Source: Acinetobacter sp. TR3 (GTDB lineage: Bacteria; Pseudomonadota; Gammaproteobacteria; Pseudomonadales; Moraxellaceae). From it: a DNA stretch of 64,000 nucleotides. Shown one piece after another: positions 26,896 to 37,276 of this stretch. A program made the translations under genes and the position numbers. How positions within the stretch are numbered: position 1 is the stretch's first letter; the number at the start of each line of letters is the position of its first letter. Below the pieces are notes generated by a model that was not told the DNA's origin, did not search any database, and saw only the letters and a list, made by a program, of their open reading frames with translations. Where the stretch lies: NCBI RefSeq assembly GCF_027105055.1, contig NZ_CP114264.1, positions 2,852,001 to 2,916,000 of the forward strand. The letters are read 5' to 3'.

Positions 26896-27726
26896 TTATT
26901 TTGCAGCATCGCCCCAAGCTGGAACAACTGTTTGCATCAATGGTTTTAACATTTTCAATGAGCAAGCAAGTACTTGACCATTATCAAATGATTCATTACC
27001 ACCACGAGCATCAACAACTACACCGCCCGCTTCTTTCACAATTAACTCACCCGCAGCAATATCCCACGGTTTTAAACCAAGCTCAAAGAAACCATCAAAA
27101 CGACCTGCAGCGATATAAGCTAAATCCAAAGCAGCAGAGCCACCACGACGGATTTGCGCGCCTGATTTAGTTACAGCCAACAAAGAAGCGAAATGTTGTT
27201 CTGCATAAGAAACGATTTCACCATTACGTTTCGCACGATAAGGATGACCTACCGCAAGGAATGTGTTTTCTAAAGAGTCTTTAACATTGACACGGATACG
27301 GCGTTGGTTCATGACTGCACCACGACCACGACTTGCAGAGAATAATTCATCACGCACTGGATCATAGATCACACCGTGTTGAGTTACACCTTTATGTTGT
27401 ACAGCAATAGAAATACAGAAATGAGGAACAGCGTGAATAAAGTTTTGTGTACCATCTAAAGGGTCAATCACCCAGCACCAATCTGCATCGTGACCTTTAC
27501 CTTCTTGCATGCCAAACTCTTCACCAAGGAAGCTGTGGTTTTTATAGCTTTTACGAAGCGTATCTATTGTTAGCTGCTCAATATAACGGTCAACACGCGT
27601 TACTGGACCATCGATGCCTTTTTCTTCAACTTGTAAATCGAGTTTATGACGATTTTGATGCGCCTTTAAAAGCTCTTGACCAACTGTTTGAGCCGCACGC
27701 GCAGCCATAACCACCATAGGTTCCAT
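26896..27726 (-). CDS. suhB: Inositol-1-monophosphatase family protein SuhB
   Basis: The protein has 276 residues with all metal-site motifs of the family: GEEFG near 68, IDPLDGTQNF near 85-94 and KPWDIAAGELIVKEAGG near 215-231. SuhB hydrolyses inositol monophosphate and in E. coli also takes part in rRNA antitermination with Nus factors. The protein lacks a signal peptide. It lies on the same strand as dxs, 130 bases further on, with a stem-loop between them. Confidence 0.93.
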   Translation of the reverse strand: MEPMVVMAARAAQTVGQELLKAHQNRHKLDLQVEEKGIDGPVTRVDRYIEQLTIDTLRKSYKNHSFLGEEFGMQEGKGHDADWCWVIDPLDGTQNFIHAVPHFCISIAVQHKGVTQHGVIYDPVRDELFSASRGRGAVMNQRRIRVNVKDSLENTFLAVGHPYRAKRNGEIVSYAEQHFASLLAVTKSGAQIRRGGSAALDLAYIAAGRFDGFFELGLKPWDIAAGELIVKEAGGVVVDARGGNESFDNGQVLACSLKMLKPLMQTVVPAWGDAAK

Positions 27727-27771
27727 TGAACACCCACTACAAATTTGAAGATTTTGACAAAGAATAATGCA

Positions 27772-27809
27772 TAAAAGCGCCTACATTCTATCAAATATAA
27801 GCGCTTTTA
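27772..27809 (-). terminator. Stem-loop after dxs
   Basis: TAAAAGCGC and GCGCTTTTA form a 9-bp stem with a 20-base loop. The A/T ends of the stem supply the U-run. The long loop makes it a moderate terminator. Confidence 0.5.
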
Positions 27810-27856
27810 GGGGAAAAATGTTGCGAAAAATTATTTCCGCTTTCACATTCTTCTAT

Positions 27857-29755
27857 TTATGAGAACCAAGCTTGTTCAATTGAAGCTAAAATACCGTTGC
27901 TATCTAAACCACAGTCTTGCAGCATTTGCTGATGGGTTGCTTGATGTAAGAATTCATCGGGCAAACCTAAATTCAACATTGGTTTTAAAATTCGCGCATG
28001 TGCCAAAAATTCATTGACCGCACTGCCTGCTCCTGCCATCACTGCATGTTCTTCCACAGTGACAAAAAGCTGGGTACTCTCTGCAAGCTCACGGATCATT
28101 TGCTCATCTAATGGTTTTACAAACCGCATATTGACCACACGTACAGCAACAGAATGTTTACTTGCAAATAATTCTGCTGCTTCAACTGATGCCGCAACTC
28201 GACTACCAAAAGCAAGAATACTGATCTGCTGTTCAGCATCTACATTAAATTCTGCAACAATTTCAGCTTTACCAATTTCTAAAGCAGTCATCTGTTGTTG
28301 AATTTCAACACCTGTGCCAACCCCACGTGGATAACGTACGGCAGTTGGTCCATTATAGTGATATGCCGTATGCAACATCTGGCGACATTCATTTTCGTCT
28401 TTTGGTGCCATGATCACCATATTCGGCACTGTACGCATATAAGCATAGTCATATGCGCCTGCATGGGTCGGACCATCTTCACCGACCAAACCAGCACGAT
28501 CAATACCAAAAGTCACATCTAAATTCTGGAGTGCGACATCATGGATTAACTGATCATAACCACGTTGTAAAAAGGTCGAATAGATTGCTACGATAGGTTT
28601 TAAACCTTCACACGCCATACCCGCTGCTAAAGTCACTGCATGTTGCTCGGCAATAGCCACATCGAAGAAACGTTCAGGATATTGTTTTGCAAACTGAACC
28701 ATCCCTGAACCTTCACACATCGCTGGGGTGATTGCGAGTAAACGATCATCTTGCGCTGCTTCATCACATAACCATTGTCCAAACACGTCTGAGTATTTAG
28801 GCGGTGATTTTTTTGCAGATGCAGATGCTGTAGCTGCAATTTTAGTAATCGCATGATAGGTAATCGGGTCTGCTTCAGCAGGCGCAAATCCTTTACCCTT
28901 TTTGGTATAAATATGAACTAAACGAGGGCCTTTACGTTTTTTAAGCGCATGAAAAACTTGCGCTAACTGTTCCACATCATGTCCATCAAATGGACCAAAG
29001 TAATCAAAACCAATCGCTTTAAATAAATTATCAGCAGCATTTGTTGCAGATTGGTGTAAGCGCGAATTGTAAGTCCATTTTGGATGTGGTTGAACATAAG
29101 CTTCGCCATGTTCATTGACATTGATAAACTGACCTGTTTCCCAAATCGCTGCTAAGTGTTTTGCAAAACCACCTGTGCTACATGAAATCGACATATCGTT
29201 ATCATTTAAAACGACAATCAGATCAGCATCATGTGCAACTGCATCATTCATGGCTTCAAATGCCATACCTGCTGTCATTGCACCATCACCAACGATTGCA
29301 ACGACATCGCATGGATCTTTTTGATAGCGACGTGCCAAAGCCATCCCCAAACCTGCTGAAATTGCAGTTGATGAATGCCCTACCCCAAAGGTATCAAACT
29401 CTGATTCATCACGCGCAGGGAAAGCCGCTAAACCATTTTTTGTACGAATTGTGGTAATTGTTTCACGGCGACCTGTTAATACTTTATGCGGATAGGCTTG
29501 ATGACCGACATCCCAAACCAAGCGGTCTTCAGGAGTATTAAAACAATAGTGCAGCGCAACAGTCAGTTCGATGACTCCAAGATTTGCGCCAAAGTGGCCA
29601 CCGCTTTGCCCTGCCGCATACAAAATATATTGACGCAACTCATCCGCCACTTGTGCGAGTTGGCTTTGCTCGAACTGACGTAATTGTTGTGGATGATCAA
29701 TTCCATCTAACAATGGCGTAACAGGACGTTGAGTTGGAATTTCGGTATACAACAT
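27857..29755 (-). CDS. dxs: 1-deoxy-D-xylulose-5-phosphate synthase
   Basis: The protein has 632 residues of the transketolase type. The thiamine-diphosphate motif [32 protein letters not shown] is near 150-185, the catalytic stretch [19 protein letters not shown] near 370, and [15 protein letters not shown] near 400. It condenses pyruvate and glyceraldehyde 3-phosphate, the first step of the MEP isoprenoid pathway, and also feeds thiamine and pyridoxal synthesis. The ATG at 29753-29755 ([14 protein letters not shown]) is the family start; an upstream TTG-initiated extension of 19 codons is not supported. Confidence 0.96.
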   Translation of the reverse strand: MLYTEIPTQRPVTPLLDGIDHPQQLRQFEQSQLAQVADELRQYILYAAGQSGGHFGANLGVIELTVALHYCFNTPEDRLVWDVGHQAYPHKVLTGRRETITTIRTKNGLAAFPARDESEFDTFGVGHSSTAISAGLGMALARRYQKDPCDVVAIVGDGAMTAGMAFEAMNDAVAHDADLIVVLNDNDMSISCSTGGFAKHLAAIWETGQFINVNEHGEAYVQPHPKWTYNSRLHQSATNAADNLFKAIGFDYFGPFDGHDVEQLAQVFHALKKRKGPRLVHIYTKKGKGFAPAEADPITYHAITKIAATASASAKKSPPKYSDVFGQWLCDEAAQDDRLLAITPAMCEGSGMVQFAKQYPERFFDVAIAEQHAVTLAAGMACEGLKPIVAIYSTFLQRGYDQLIHDVALQNLDVTFGIDRAGLVGEDGPTHAGAYDYAYMRTVPNMVIMAPKDENECRQMLHTAYHYNGPTAVRYPRGVGTGVEIQQQMTALEIGKAEIVAEFNVDAEQQISILAFGSRVAASVEAAELFASKHSVAVRVVNMRFVKPLDEQMIRELAESTQLFVTVEEHAVMAGAGSAVNEFLAHARILKPMLNLGLPDEFLHQATHQQMLQDCGLDSNGILASIEQAWFS

Positions 29756-30060
29756 AATGTGGCAAAGCCTTTTTAAGCCTGGCAAATCCGAAGCTGGGTT
29801 AAATGGGGGCAATCATACAATTAAATACGATCTACCTTCAATCAGCCACATGTGCGAATGATGTAGTGCTGAACATTCTCAAGCCAATCTTAAACAACTG
29901 ACTTACAGATTATCCTGAATTATGTCACTGTTTATCAACCATTATTGTGTGCTTTCTATGAAAAAGAAAAACTTATGTGAAAAATCAGAAATTCCAATTC
30001 ACTCAATCTTCACACATTAAGCTATACTTTGATAGTTTTTACTAACATAGCGAGCTCTCT
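29756..30060. other. Intergenic region between divergent dxs and ribA
   Basis: 305 AT-rich bases with room for both promoters. A TATACT -10-like box lies about 35 bases before ribA. I see no FMN riboswitch fold, no tRNA and no strong palindrome. Confidence 0.5.
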
Positions 30061-30663
30061 GTGCCGATTGAATTTATTGCAACATCAAAGCTACCAACTG
30101 CTTTTGGTGACTTCAATATTTCTGTGTTTCAAGACCCTCAAACGGGCGAAGAACATGTGGCGCTTTCTAAAGGTTTAGAAACTCCCCCAACAGGACCTGT
30201 TTTAGTTCGTATTCATTCAGAATGCTTAACAGGTGATGCTTTCGCTTCATTAAAGTGTGACTGTGGTCCTCAATTACAAGCGACTCAACGCCTAATTAAT
30301 GAGGCAGGACAAGGCGTGATTTTGTACTTACGCCAAGAAGGTCGTGGGATTGGTTTAACGAATAAAATCCGCGCCTATGCTTTACAAGATCAAGGGCATG
30401 ACACTGTTGATGCAAACCTGTTATTAAATCTTCCTGCGGATGCACGTCGTTATGATATGTGTAGCATTATGCTGGATCATCTACAAATTAAAGAAGTTAA
30501 GTTAATTACGAATAACCCGTTAAAACTTAAAGCCTTAACTGATTTAGACATCAATGTGGTTGAGCGTGTACCGTTAACAGTAGGTCGTAACCCATTTAAT
30601 GAACAATATTTAAAGACCAAACGTGAGCGTATGGATCATCTTTATCAAAAAGATGACTTTTAA
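30061..30663 (+). CDS. ribA: GTP cyclohydrolase II
   Basis: The protein has 200 residues. The zinc cysteines are at 55, 66 and 68 ([17 protein letters not shown]), and the catalytic region [10 protein letters not shown] is near 100. NNPLKLKAL near 163 is the other conserved block. It converts GTP to the diaminopyrimidine precursor of riboflavin. Start is GTG at 30061. It is the stand-alone RibA form, without a fused RibB domain. It sits alone between dxs and hemF, with a strong terminator. Confidence 0.96.
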   Translation: MPIEFIATSKLPTAFGDFNISVFQDPQTGEEHVALSKGLETPPTGPVLVRIHSECLTGDAFASLKCDCGPQLQATQRLINEAGQGVILYLRQEGRGIGLTNKIRAYALQDQGHDTVDANLLLNLPADARRYDMCSIMLDHLQIKEVKLITNNPLKLKALTDLDINVVERVPLTVGRNPFNEQYLKTKRERMDHLYQKDDF

Positions 30664-30697
30664 TTCATTTTTAATGATGTTTAAAAATAAAGCATTT

Positions 30698-30742
30698 AAG
30701 GGATTTTTGATTAGAAAAATTAAAAATCCCTTATTTTTTTTA
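30698..30742 (+). terminator. Intrinsic terminator after ribA
   Basis: AAGGGATTTTT and AAAAATCCCTT form an 11-bp stem with a 13-base loop, followed by ATTTTTTTT. Confidence 0.8.
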
Positions 30743-30794
30743 TGGATTTATGTTTTGATATAAGCAATCTCTAGATCACTTTCAGAGGATCATC

Positions 30795-31736
30795 ATGCAA
30801 CATCCAACTTCAGTTGATATTCAACGTGTTCGTGAGTTTTTACTCGATCTACAAGCACGGATTTGTGCAGGACTAGAGCAACAGGAACGTGCAGGCGGTG
30901 GTACCGCTGAATTTATCATTGATGATTGGCAACGAACCGAAGGTGGCGGTGGTCGCTCTCGTGTTCTGCAAAATGGTGAAGTGATTGAAAAAGGTGGGGT
31001 AATGTTTTCCCACATTAACATCAGTAAACTCCCAGCCTCTGCAACGGAACGCCACCCTCAGATTGCAGGTGCTAAAGCACAAGCCTTGGGTGTATCACTG
31101 GTGATTCACCCAAAAAATCCCAATATCCCAACTTCACATGCCAATGTACGTTTATTTGTTGCCGAACCTGAGGGGCAAGACCCTGTTTGGTGGTTTGGCG
31201 GTGGATTTGATCTCACACCTTTTTATCCAGATGATCAAGATATTCAAAACTGGCATCAAACCGCTTATGATTTATGCCAACCATTCGGCGAACATGTTTA
31301 TGCTGAACATAAACAATGGTGTGATGATTATTTCTACTTAAAACATCGTGATGAACAACGTGGTGTAGGTGGTTTATTCTTTGATGATTTGAACCAATGG
31401 GACTTCGAAACTTGCTTTAAATATATTCAAGCCGTTGGTAATGGTTATTTAGAAGCAATCTTGCCTATTTTTGAAAAGCATCGTGAACAGCCTTATACCG
31501 AAGCTCAGCGTGAATTCCAATTGTATCGTCGTGGTCGCTATGTTGAATATAATTTAGTCTACGACCGTGGTACGTTGTTTGGCCTACAAACGGGTGGTCG
31601 TATTGAGTCGATTTTAGTTAGCTTGCCTAATCTCGCGGGTTGGTCTTATCGCCCTGAATGGGATGCCGACTCAATAGAAAAACGCTTAACAGATTATTAT
31701 CTAAAACCAAGAGATTGGTTGAGTTTAAATAAATAA
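30795..31736 (+). CDS. hemF: Oxygen-dependent coproporphyrinogen III oxidase
   Basis: The protein has 313 residues, typical for HemF. Signatures include [15 protein letters not shown] near 97-112, [14 protein letters not shown] near 131-144, [10 protein letters not shown] near 197 and [21 protein letters not shown] near 247. It decarboxylates coproporphyrinogen III to protoporphyrinogen IX using oxygen. A GAGGA ribosome site lies upstream of the ATG. It is followed by aroE after a terminator. Confidence 0.97.
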   Translation: MQHPTSVDIQRVREFLLDLQARICAGLEQQERAGGGTAEFIIDDWQRTEGGGGRSRVLQNGEVIEKGGVMFSHINISKLPASATERHPQIAGAKAQALGVSLVIHPKNPNIPTSHANVRLFVAEPEGQDPVWWFGGGFDLTPFYPDDQDIQNWHQTAYDLCQPFGEHVYAEHKQWCDDYFYLKHRDEQRGVGGLFFDDLNQWDFETCFKYIQAVGNGYLEAILPIFEKHREQPYTEAQREFQLYRRGRYVEYNLVYDRGTLFGLQTGGRIESILVSLPNLAGWSYRPEWDADSIEKRLTDYYLKPRDWLSLNK

Positions 31737-31751
31737 TTGACCGTAATTATT

Positions 31752-31781
31752 CAAAGCACCTGAATTTAGGTGCTTTTTTTG
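31752..31781 (+). terminator. Intrinsic terminator after hemF
   Basis: AAAGCACCT and AGGTGCTTT form a 9-bp stem with a short loop, and seven T follow. Confidence 0.85.
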
Positions 31782-31869
31782 TACCTAAAGATTATCGTAT
31801 ATTGTGTCCTCATAAGCATTCAAATATGTTTAATAGCCTATGTCCTCTCTTTCAACTTTGGATAAAAGT

Positions 31870-32658
31870 ATGACCAAACAATTTGCTGTCATTGGGAATC
31901 CGATTGAACAATCTCGATCACCAGAACTCCATCATGCATTTGCAGCAAAAACGGGGGTCAATTTAGACTATAAAAAAATTCTTGCGCCCTTAGATGGTTT
32001 TGAAAGCACAGCAAAAGATTTTTTTGCTCATGATGGCGTTGGAATGAATGTAACTGTGCCGTTTAAAGAGCAGGCATTTGCTTTATGTGATCAACTTACT
32101 GAACGTGCCAAAATTGCTAAAGCTGTGAATACCTTGTGGATGCAAGATGGCAAACTGTTTGGAGATAATACCGATGGTCAGGGTTTAGTTGCCGCCATTC
32201 AAGCCCTAAATTGGAATTTAGAAAATAGTCGTATTTTAATTTTAGGTGCAGGTGGCGCAACTCGCGGTGTGATTTATCCTTTAGTACAAGCAGGCGCAAA
32301 ACAGATTATCATTGCCAATCGTACACTTGCTCGAGCTGAACAATTGGTCTCCGATTTAAAAGATGCCGTGCCGCAAGCGCAACTCTCAGCGCTCAGCTTG
32401 GAACAACTTGCTGGTGAATTTGATTTTGTCATCAATGCCACTTCTGCCAGCTTAACTGGTGATACTTTACAGCTTCCTGAATGCTTGGTTTTTCACCATG
32501 CTTATGAAATGGCTTATGGAAAACCTTCGAGCTTTTTGGATCAAGCCCAAGAGCGTCAAGTTCCATCAACAGATGGTTTTGGTATGTTGGTGGGCCAAGC
32601 GATTGAAGCCTTCTCTATTTGGAATGGGGTCAAACCTGAATTAAAAGATTTCTTATAA
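31870..32658 (+). CDS. aroE: Shikimate dehydrogenase (NADP+)
   Basis: The protein has 262 residues. The substrate site GNPIEQSRSPELHH is near 8-21, the catalytic Lys in MNVTVPFKE near 66, and NTDGQG near 100. The NADP-binding LGAGGATRGV is followed by ANRTLARAEQL, whose NRT motif selects NADP. It reduces 3-dehydroshikimate in aromatic amino acid synthesis. The frame is open 10 codons upstream, but MTKQFAVIGNP at 31870 is the family start. Confidence 0.95.
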   Translation: MTKQFAVIGNPIEQSRSPELHHAFAAKTGVNLDYKKILAPLDGFESTAKDFFAHDGVGMNVTVPFKEQAFALCDQLTERAKIAKAVNTLWMQDGKLFGDNTDGQGLVAAIQALNWNLENSRILILGAGGATRGVIYPLVQAGAKQIIIANRTLARAEQLVSDLKDAVPQAQLSALSLEQLAGEFDFVINATSASLTGDTLQLPECLVFHHAYEMAYGKPSSFLDQAQERQVPSTDGFGMLVGQAIEAFSIWNGVKPELKDFL

Positions 32659-32681
32659 CCCATCTATAAATATTAATAAGC

Positions 32682-32714
32682 AAAAAAGAACCTGGATTGC
32701 GCAGGTTCTTTTTG
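32682..32714. terminator. Bidirectional terminator after aroE
   Basis: AAAAAAGAACCTG and CAGGTTCTTTTT form a 12-bp stem with a 7-base loop between convergent genes. Confidence 0.88.
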
Positions 32715-32727
32715 AATTAATTAACCA

Positions 32728-35055
32728 TTATTTAGTGCTTAACATTTTCAAATAAACGTCTTTAAAGATTTCATAATCAATAAACTCATTATGCTCAATC
32801 TTTAATGATTTAATGCTCTTTTCAGACAACTGATTTTTACGAGCATCGACATATACTTGCCCTAAAATCGCTGCGGTTTGTGCCAATAGTGGTTTTTCCT
32901 CACTTGAACCTCCATTATCACGCTCAAATTGAAGTTGATACTGTTGAGCAAATAGCTGCTGTGGTTGTTTATATTGAGCTTGTAGCTTTTTCCAAGCTTG
33001 ACGATCTTTATCACCATGCATCGCATCATTTACAATACGATTAACAGCTTGTCCTAGCTTGTCATCAAACTGATCATCTTGCTCAAGATGATGTTTCTTC
33101 TGTAATGCTTCAATGCTCTTCAACGCCTTACCTTGTGGGTTATAGATGTCATCTGTGGCATACCAATAGGCATAAACAGCTGCAATTTCCTGCAATTCCT
33201 GACTTGTATAACGTTGTGCAATTTCTGCTTTATTTTCTATCAGCTTGGCAATAAATACAGCTTTAAATGTTTGCTCATAACTCTGTGTTGCATCAAATCG
33301 TTGTTCAGCAATCACTTTCAATTGGTCATCTAATGATAGTGTATATGCTTCTGCTGAACGTTCTTGAACATTGGTTTGCCCTAACTTTTCAGAGAAACTA
33401 CCAATCGCCTGCTCTAACATAGAGCCTTTACTTGCTTCAGCCCATGTTTTCGCTCGTTTCAATTGAGCCTGATCAATTGGCGTTGCTTGGCCATAATTGG
33501 AAATCAACATATCTGCTTTAAGATTAAAACGAGACTTCAGTTCAGGTAGTGCATAATTCAAATCATAATCAATTTTAACTGCTCGCCCTTGCGCATCTAA
33601 ACCAATATCCATAGTAAATGGATTACGTTTGTCTTGAGGAGGCAATGCTTTTTCAATCTCAGCCTGATGCTTGATCCATAGCGCTTTAAATGCCTGATCA
33701 TCAATAAATTGATTTTGATCATACACAGCAAATTCTTTTTCTAGGCTTTGTAATTTTTCAACATAAGATAGAAAACCTGATTCGGCTTTTTTCGCATTAA
33801 AAACATCAATATCATAAATACTTTCACAATACTGTGCATCGCCATAAGCAGCCTGTTGAGCATTCAGAAGCGCTGTACATTGGGTCTCTGTCAAACCTTG
33901 TTCATCTTTTGAGGAAGAAGCTGCATCTGCGGCAGCATCAGCTGATTCTGAATCGTCAGTGACTATCCCAGCTTCTTTGGCAGCATCCATCGCTTGCTGC
34001 GCTGCATCGGATACCTTTGGATCAGCTTCATCTTCAACACCAAAGTGCTGATTCACTAAATGATATAATTGCTGACTGACGACACTGGCATCATCTGCGG
34101 AATCTTTATTCGCTAATATGGATGCCGCTGCATCAGGTTTGGTTTTGCTTGCAGCATTGGTTTCATCAGCAATCAGCTTTTCTAAATTTTGTTCTTTAAT
34201 ATTTAAAATGCTTTGCATTAAATATTTTTCATTCACTTTGCTGTACAAATTCGCTTGTAAAATTAATTCTTCAATCGATGTTTTTAAGCGAATTTTTTCG
34301 ACTACTCCTAAATTTCGATCAGCAGCGGAGACAGACAATGCTTGAATGTTATTTTGATCAGCTAAACGGTAATAAACAGCACTTGAAGCTTTCACATACT
34401 CTGCAAATTTTTTGTAATCCACTTGCTTAAACATTGCCTGATATTTTGAAAAATCCAAATAAGCTAAATTATTTTGATTTTCTTTGTTCACCAAATACGG
34501 CATCAAAGCAAAATAATTGATATAAAACTTATAATTATTTAAATCTAGGACCATCGGCACTTTTGCTTGAACTAACAAGGTTGGTTTTTCATAACGTGCT
34601 GTCAGATTAAACGAACCCATTTTCTGACGATAATGCACAGAACCATCATATTCAAATTGCATATCATTCAATATATTGGTCATGATCTGAGCAAATTTAT
34701 CAGCTTTAGAACCACCAGAACTTTTGGGCTGTTGTGCCAAGGCATTATAGAGTGCCTGCTTTTGTTTGCTGTTTAAATTAACCTTTTGTTCTTGTAAATA
34801 TTGATCCACTTTTTGTTTGAGTGCTGCATCTAAAGTCGCCTTTTCTGACGAGGTGTTTGATTTATTTTGATCTAGGTCGACATGAACTTTGAATTTTCCA
34901 CGATAATCGTAACTCGGATATTCATACATTGCATTGAGACTGTTAATTGCCTTTTGCTCTAAATTCTGAGAACCTGAATTGGTTTTAATGACATGCTGCG
35001 AACAAGCAGAAAGACCAAGACCCAACAAACATAATGTTAAATATTTTAAACGCAT
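32728..35055 (-). CDS. Large outer-envelope lipoprotein, unknown function
   Basis: The protein has 775 residues. The N-terminus MRLKYLTLCLLGLGLSAC is a lipoprotein signal with lipobox LSAC. The rest is soluble, rich in Gln, Lys, Ala and Asp, with long helical stretches and a low-complexity Ala/Asp/Ser region near 365-390. I see no catalytic motif. The ATG at 35053-35055 is chosen over a GTG five codons upstream because the signal peptide starts there. It may be a structural or trafficking lipoprotein of the Acinetobacter envelope; this is inference from localisation only. It is a single gene. Confidence 0.75.
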   Translation of the reverse strand: MRLKYLTLCLLGLGLSACSQHVIKTNSGSQNLEQKAINSLNAMYEYPSYDYRGKFKVHVDLDQNKSNTSSEKATLDAALKQKVDQYLQEQKVNLNSKQKQALYNALAQQPKSSGGSKADKFAQIMTNILNDMQFEYDGSVHYRQKMGSFNLTARYEKPTLLVQAKVPMVLDLNNYKFYINYFALMPYLVNKENQNNLAYLDFSKYQAMFKQVDYKKFAEYVKASSAVYYRLADQNNIQALSVSAADRNLGVVEKIRLKTSIEELILQANLYSKVNEKYLMQSILNIKEQNLEKLIADETNAASKTKPDAAASILANKDSADDASVVSQQLYHLVNQHFGVEDEADPKVSDAAQQAMDAAKEAGIVTDDSESADAAADAASSSKDEQGLTETQCTALLNAQQAAYGDAQYCESIYDIDVFNAKKAESGFLSYVEKLQSLEKEFAVYDQNQFIDDQAFKALWIKHQAEIEKALPPQDKRNPFTMDIGLDAQGRAVKIDYDLNYALPELKSRFNLKADMLISNYGQATPIDQAQLKRAKTWAEASKGSMLEQAIGSFSEKLGQTNVQERSAEAYTLSLDDQLKVIAEQRFDATQSYEQTFKAVFIAKLIENKAEIAQRYTSQELQEIAAVYAYWYATDDIYNPQGKALKSIEALQKKHHLEQDDQFDDKLGQAVNRIVNDAMHGDKDRQAWKKLQAQYKQPQQLFAQQYQLQFERDNGGSSEEKPLLAQTAAILGQVYVDARKNQLSEKSIKSLKIEHNEFIDYEIFKDVYLKMLSTK

Positions 35056-35294
35056 AGCTTTACCAAACACCCTTATATCGTTATATTTTCAACTATAAAA
35101 CAGATCATTTTTCACATATAATATCTGCAAAGACTCTAACAGAAAAATGATTTTCTGACACATTACTATTTTCTAAAATTAGCTTTTCTGACATTTTTTT
35201 CCCTAGAGTTTATCAATGTATTTTTATCACTATTATGAATAATCAAAGTATCGAAACAGATAATCCAAAATGATTCAAATACAGGATTAAGATT

Positions 35295-37118
35295 ATGCCA
35301 GCATATAAAGCCCCTCTCCGTGATATTCGTTTCTTAATGAACGAAATGTTAGATTATCCAGCACATTACCAAACTTTGACAAGTGGTCAAAATGCGGATG
35401 CTGAAACCGTTGATATGATTCTTGAAGGTGCGGCAGATTACTGTGAAAACGTACTTTCTCCACTGAACCAATCTGGTGATGAAGAAGGTTGTACTTTCAA
35501 TAATGGCGAAGTAACAACGCCTAAAGGTTTTAAAGATGCTTACGACCAATTCGTAATGGGTGGTTGGCAAGGTCTTTCTTACCCAGAAGAGTTTGGTGGT
35601 CAAGGCTTACCAATGTCTTTGAACCTCATCAAATCTGAAATGATGGGTACGGCGAACTGGTCATTTACCATGTATCCAGGTTTAAGTACAGGTTGTATGA
35701 ACACCATCATGCAGTTCGGTACTGATGAGCAAAAAAATACTTATATGCCTAAATTGGTTGAAGGGACTTGGTCAGGCACAATGTGCTTAACTGAACCTCA
35801 ATGTGGTACAGACTTAGGTCAAGTTAAAACTAAAGCTGAACCTGCTGCTGACGGTACTTATAAAATCTCTGGTACTAAAATCTTCATCTCTGCGGGTGAG
35901 CATGATTTAACAGACAATATCATTCATATCGTACTTGCGCGTCTTCCAGATGCACCTGCTGGTACTCGTGGTATTTCTTTATTTATCGTACCGAAATTCA
36001 TCCCGACTGCTGACGGCGGTGTAGGTGAGCGTAACACGGTTTCTTGTGGTTCGATCGAACACAAAATGGGTATCCGTGCTTCAGCAACTGCTGTATTGAA
36101 CTTTGACAATGCAACAGGTTACCTCATCGGTGAAGTAAACAAAGGTTTACATGCCATGTTTACGTTCATGAACACTGCTCGTATTGGTACAGCGGTTCAA
36201 GGTATTGCACATGCTGAACTTTCTTTCCAAGGTGCGTTACCTTATGCGAAAGATCGTATGTCGATGCGTGCCCTTTCTGGTAAGAAAGAGCCTGAGCGTG
36301 TAGCTGATGCAATTATTCACCATGCTGACGTTCGTCGTATGTTGTTAACTCAAAAAGCGGTTGCAGAAGGCGGTCGCGCAATGATCTATCATGCTGCAAA
36401 ACTTGCAGACAAAATGACAGATGCATTAGTCAATGGTGATCAAGCTGCTTATGAAGCTGCTGATGACAAACTAGGTTTCTATACCCCGATTTTAAAAGGT
36501 TTCTTGACTGAATTAGGTTTGGAAGCTGCGAACCATGGTATGCAAGTATACGGTGGTCATGGTTTCATCAAAGAATGGGGCATGGAACAAATCGCACGTG
36601 ATGCACGTATCTCAACATTGTATGAAGGTACAACGGGTATCCAAGCACTTGATTTATTAGGTCGTAAAGTTCTTTTAAGTTCAAAAGGTAAAATCGTTCG
36701 TGACTATACTGCTGAAATCTTAAAATTCTGTGCTACGCATGCGCGTAACAAGTATTTACGCCGTTTTGCTTGGGACTTAACTAAGCTTTGCGCTCAATGG
36801 AACACATTAACTGTTCGCATCATGCTTGCAGCTCGTAAAGACCGTGACATCGTATCTTCTGCTTCTAATGATTTCTTGATGTTCTCTGGTTATGTGATGA
36901 TGGCTTATTTCTGGGCTCAACAAGCAGTGGTTGCTTCTGAGAAGCTAGAAGCTGGTAACGGCATTGAAACTCCAGAATTCTATAAAGCAAAAATCAAAGT
37001 TGCAGATTTCTACTTTGACCGTTTATTGCCACGTGCACAAGGTCATGCAGAATCAATGGTAACGACTTCACGTACTTTGACTTCACTTACTCCAGAACAC
37101 TTCAGCTTCGATTACTAA
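35295..37118 (+). CDS. Acyl-CoA dehydrogenase (large FadE-like type with C-terminal extension)
   Basis: The protein has 607 residues. N-terminal and middle acyl-CoA dehydrogenase domains include MCLTEPQCGTDLGQVKT near 155-172. The C-terminal helical domain carries the catalytic Glu in LYEGTTGIQALDL near 445. A further 120-residue extension is typical of the DmdC/PA0506-like group. It oxidises acyl-CoA at the alpha-beta bond with FAD in fatty acid degradation. Codon usage is strongly biased (CGT, GGT, AAA), suggesting high expression. It is a single gene. Confidence 0.93.
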   Translation: MPAYKAPLRDIRFLMNEMLDYPAHYQTLTSGQNADAETVDMILEGAADYCENVLSPLNQSGDEEGCTFNNGEVTTPKGFKDAYDQFVMGGWQGLSYPEEFGGQGLPMSLNLIKSEMMGTANWSFTMYPGLSTGCMNTIMQFGTDEQKNTYMPKLVEGTWSGTMCLTEPQCGTDLGQVKTKAEPAADGTYKISGTKIFISAGEHDLTDNIIHIVLARLPDAPAGTRGISLFIVPKFIPTADGGVGERNTVSCGSIEHKMGIRASATAVLNFDNATGYLIGEVNKGLHAMFTFMNTARIGTAVQGIAHAELSFQGALPYAKDRMSMRALSGKKEPERVADAIIHHADVRRMLLTQKAVAEGGRAMIYHAAKLADKMTDALVNGDQAAYEAADDKLGFYTPILKGFLTELGLEAANHGMQVYGGHGFIKEWGMEQIARDARISTLYEGTTGIQALDLLGRKVLLSSKGKIVRDYTAEILKFCATHARNKYLRRFAWDLTKLCAQWNTLTVRIMLAARKDRDIVSSASNDFLMFSGYVMMAYFWAQQAVVASEKLEAGNGIETPEFYKAKIKVADFYFDRLLPRAQGHAESMVTTSRTLTSLTPEHFSFDY

Positions 37119-37139
37119 TTCAATCGGAACTGATCAATA

Positions 37140-37169
37140 AAAAGAGCGCTTAAAGCGCTCTTTTTTTTA
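37140..37169 (+). terminator. Intrinsic terminator after the acyl-CoA dehydrogenase gene
   Basis: AAAGAGCGCTT and AAGCGCTCTTT form a nearly perfect palindrome followed by a run of eight T. Confidence 0.85.
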
Positions 37170-37276
37170 TTTTCAAACAGCAACGTCAAATGATGTCGCT
37201 GATTTATTGTGATTTTCCTATCCTCTCGATTATTCTAAAAAAATAAAACAGCTACACATCATATAGGCAAATAAAA

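Noticed and set aside
29161..29457. 98-codon plus-strand ORF inside dxs
   Set aside because: It is an antisense shadow of the conserved dxs coding region.
29756..30060. FMN riboswitch before ribA
   Set aside because: No conserved FMN-element blocks were seen in the gap, and the ribA start lies close to a simple promoter-like box.
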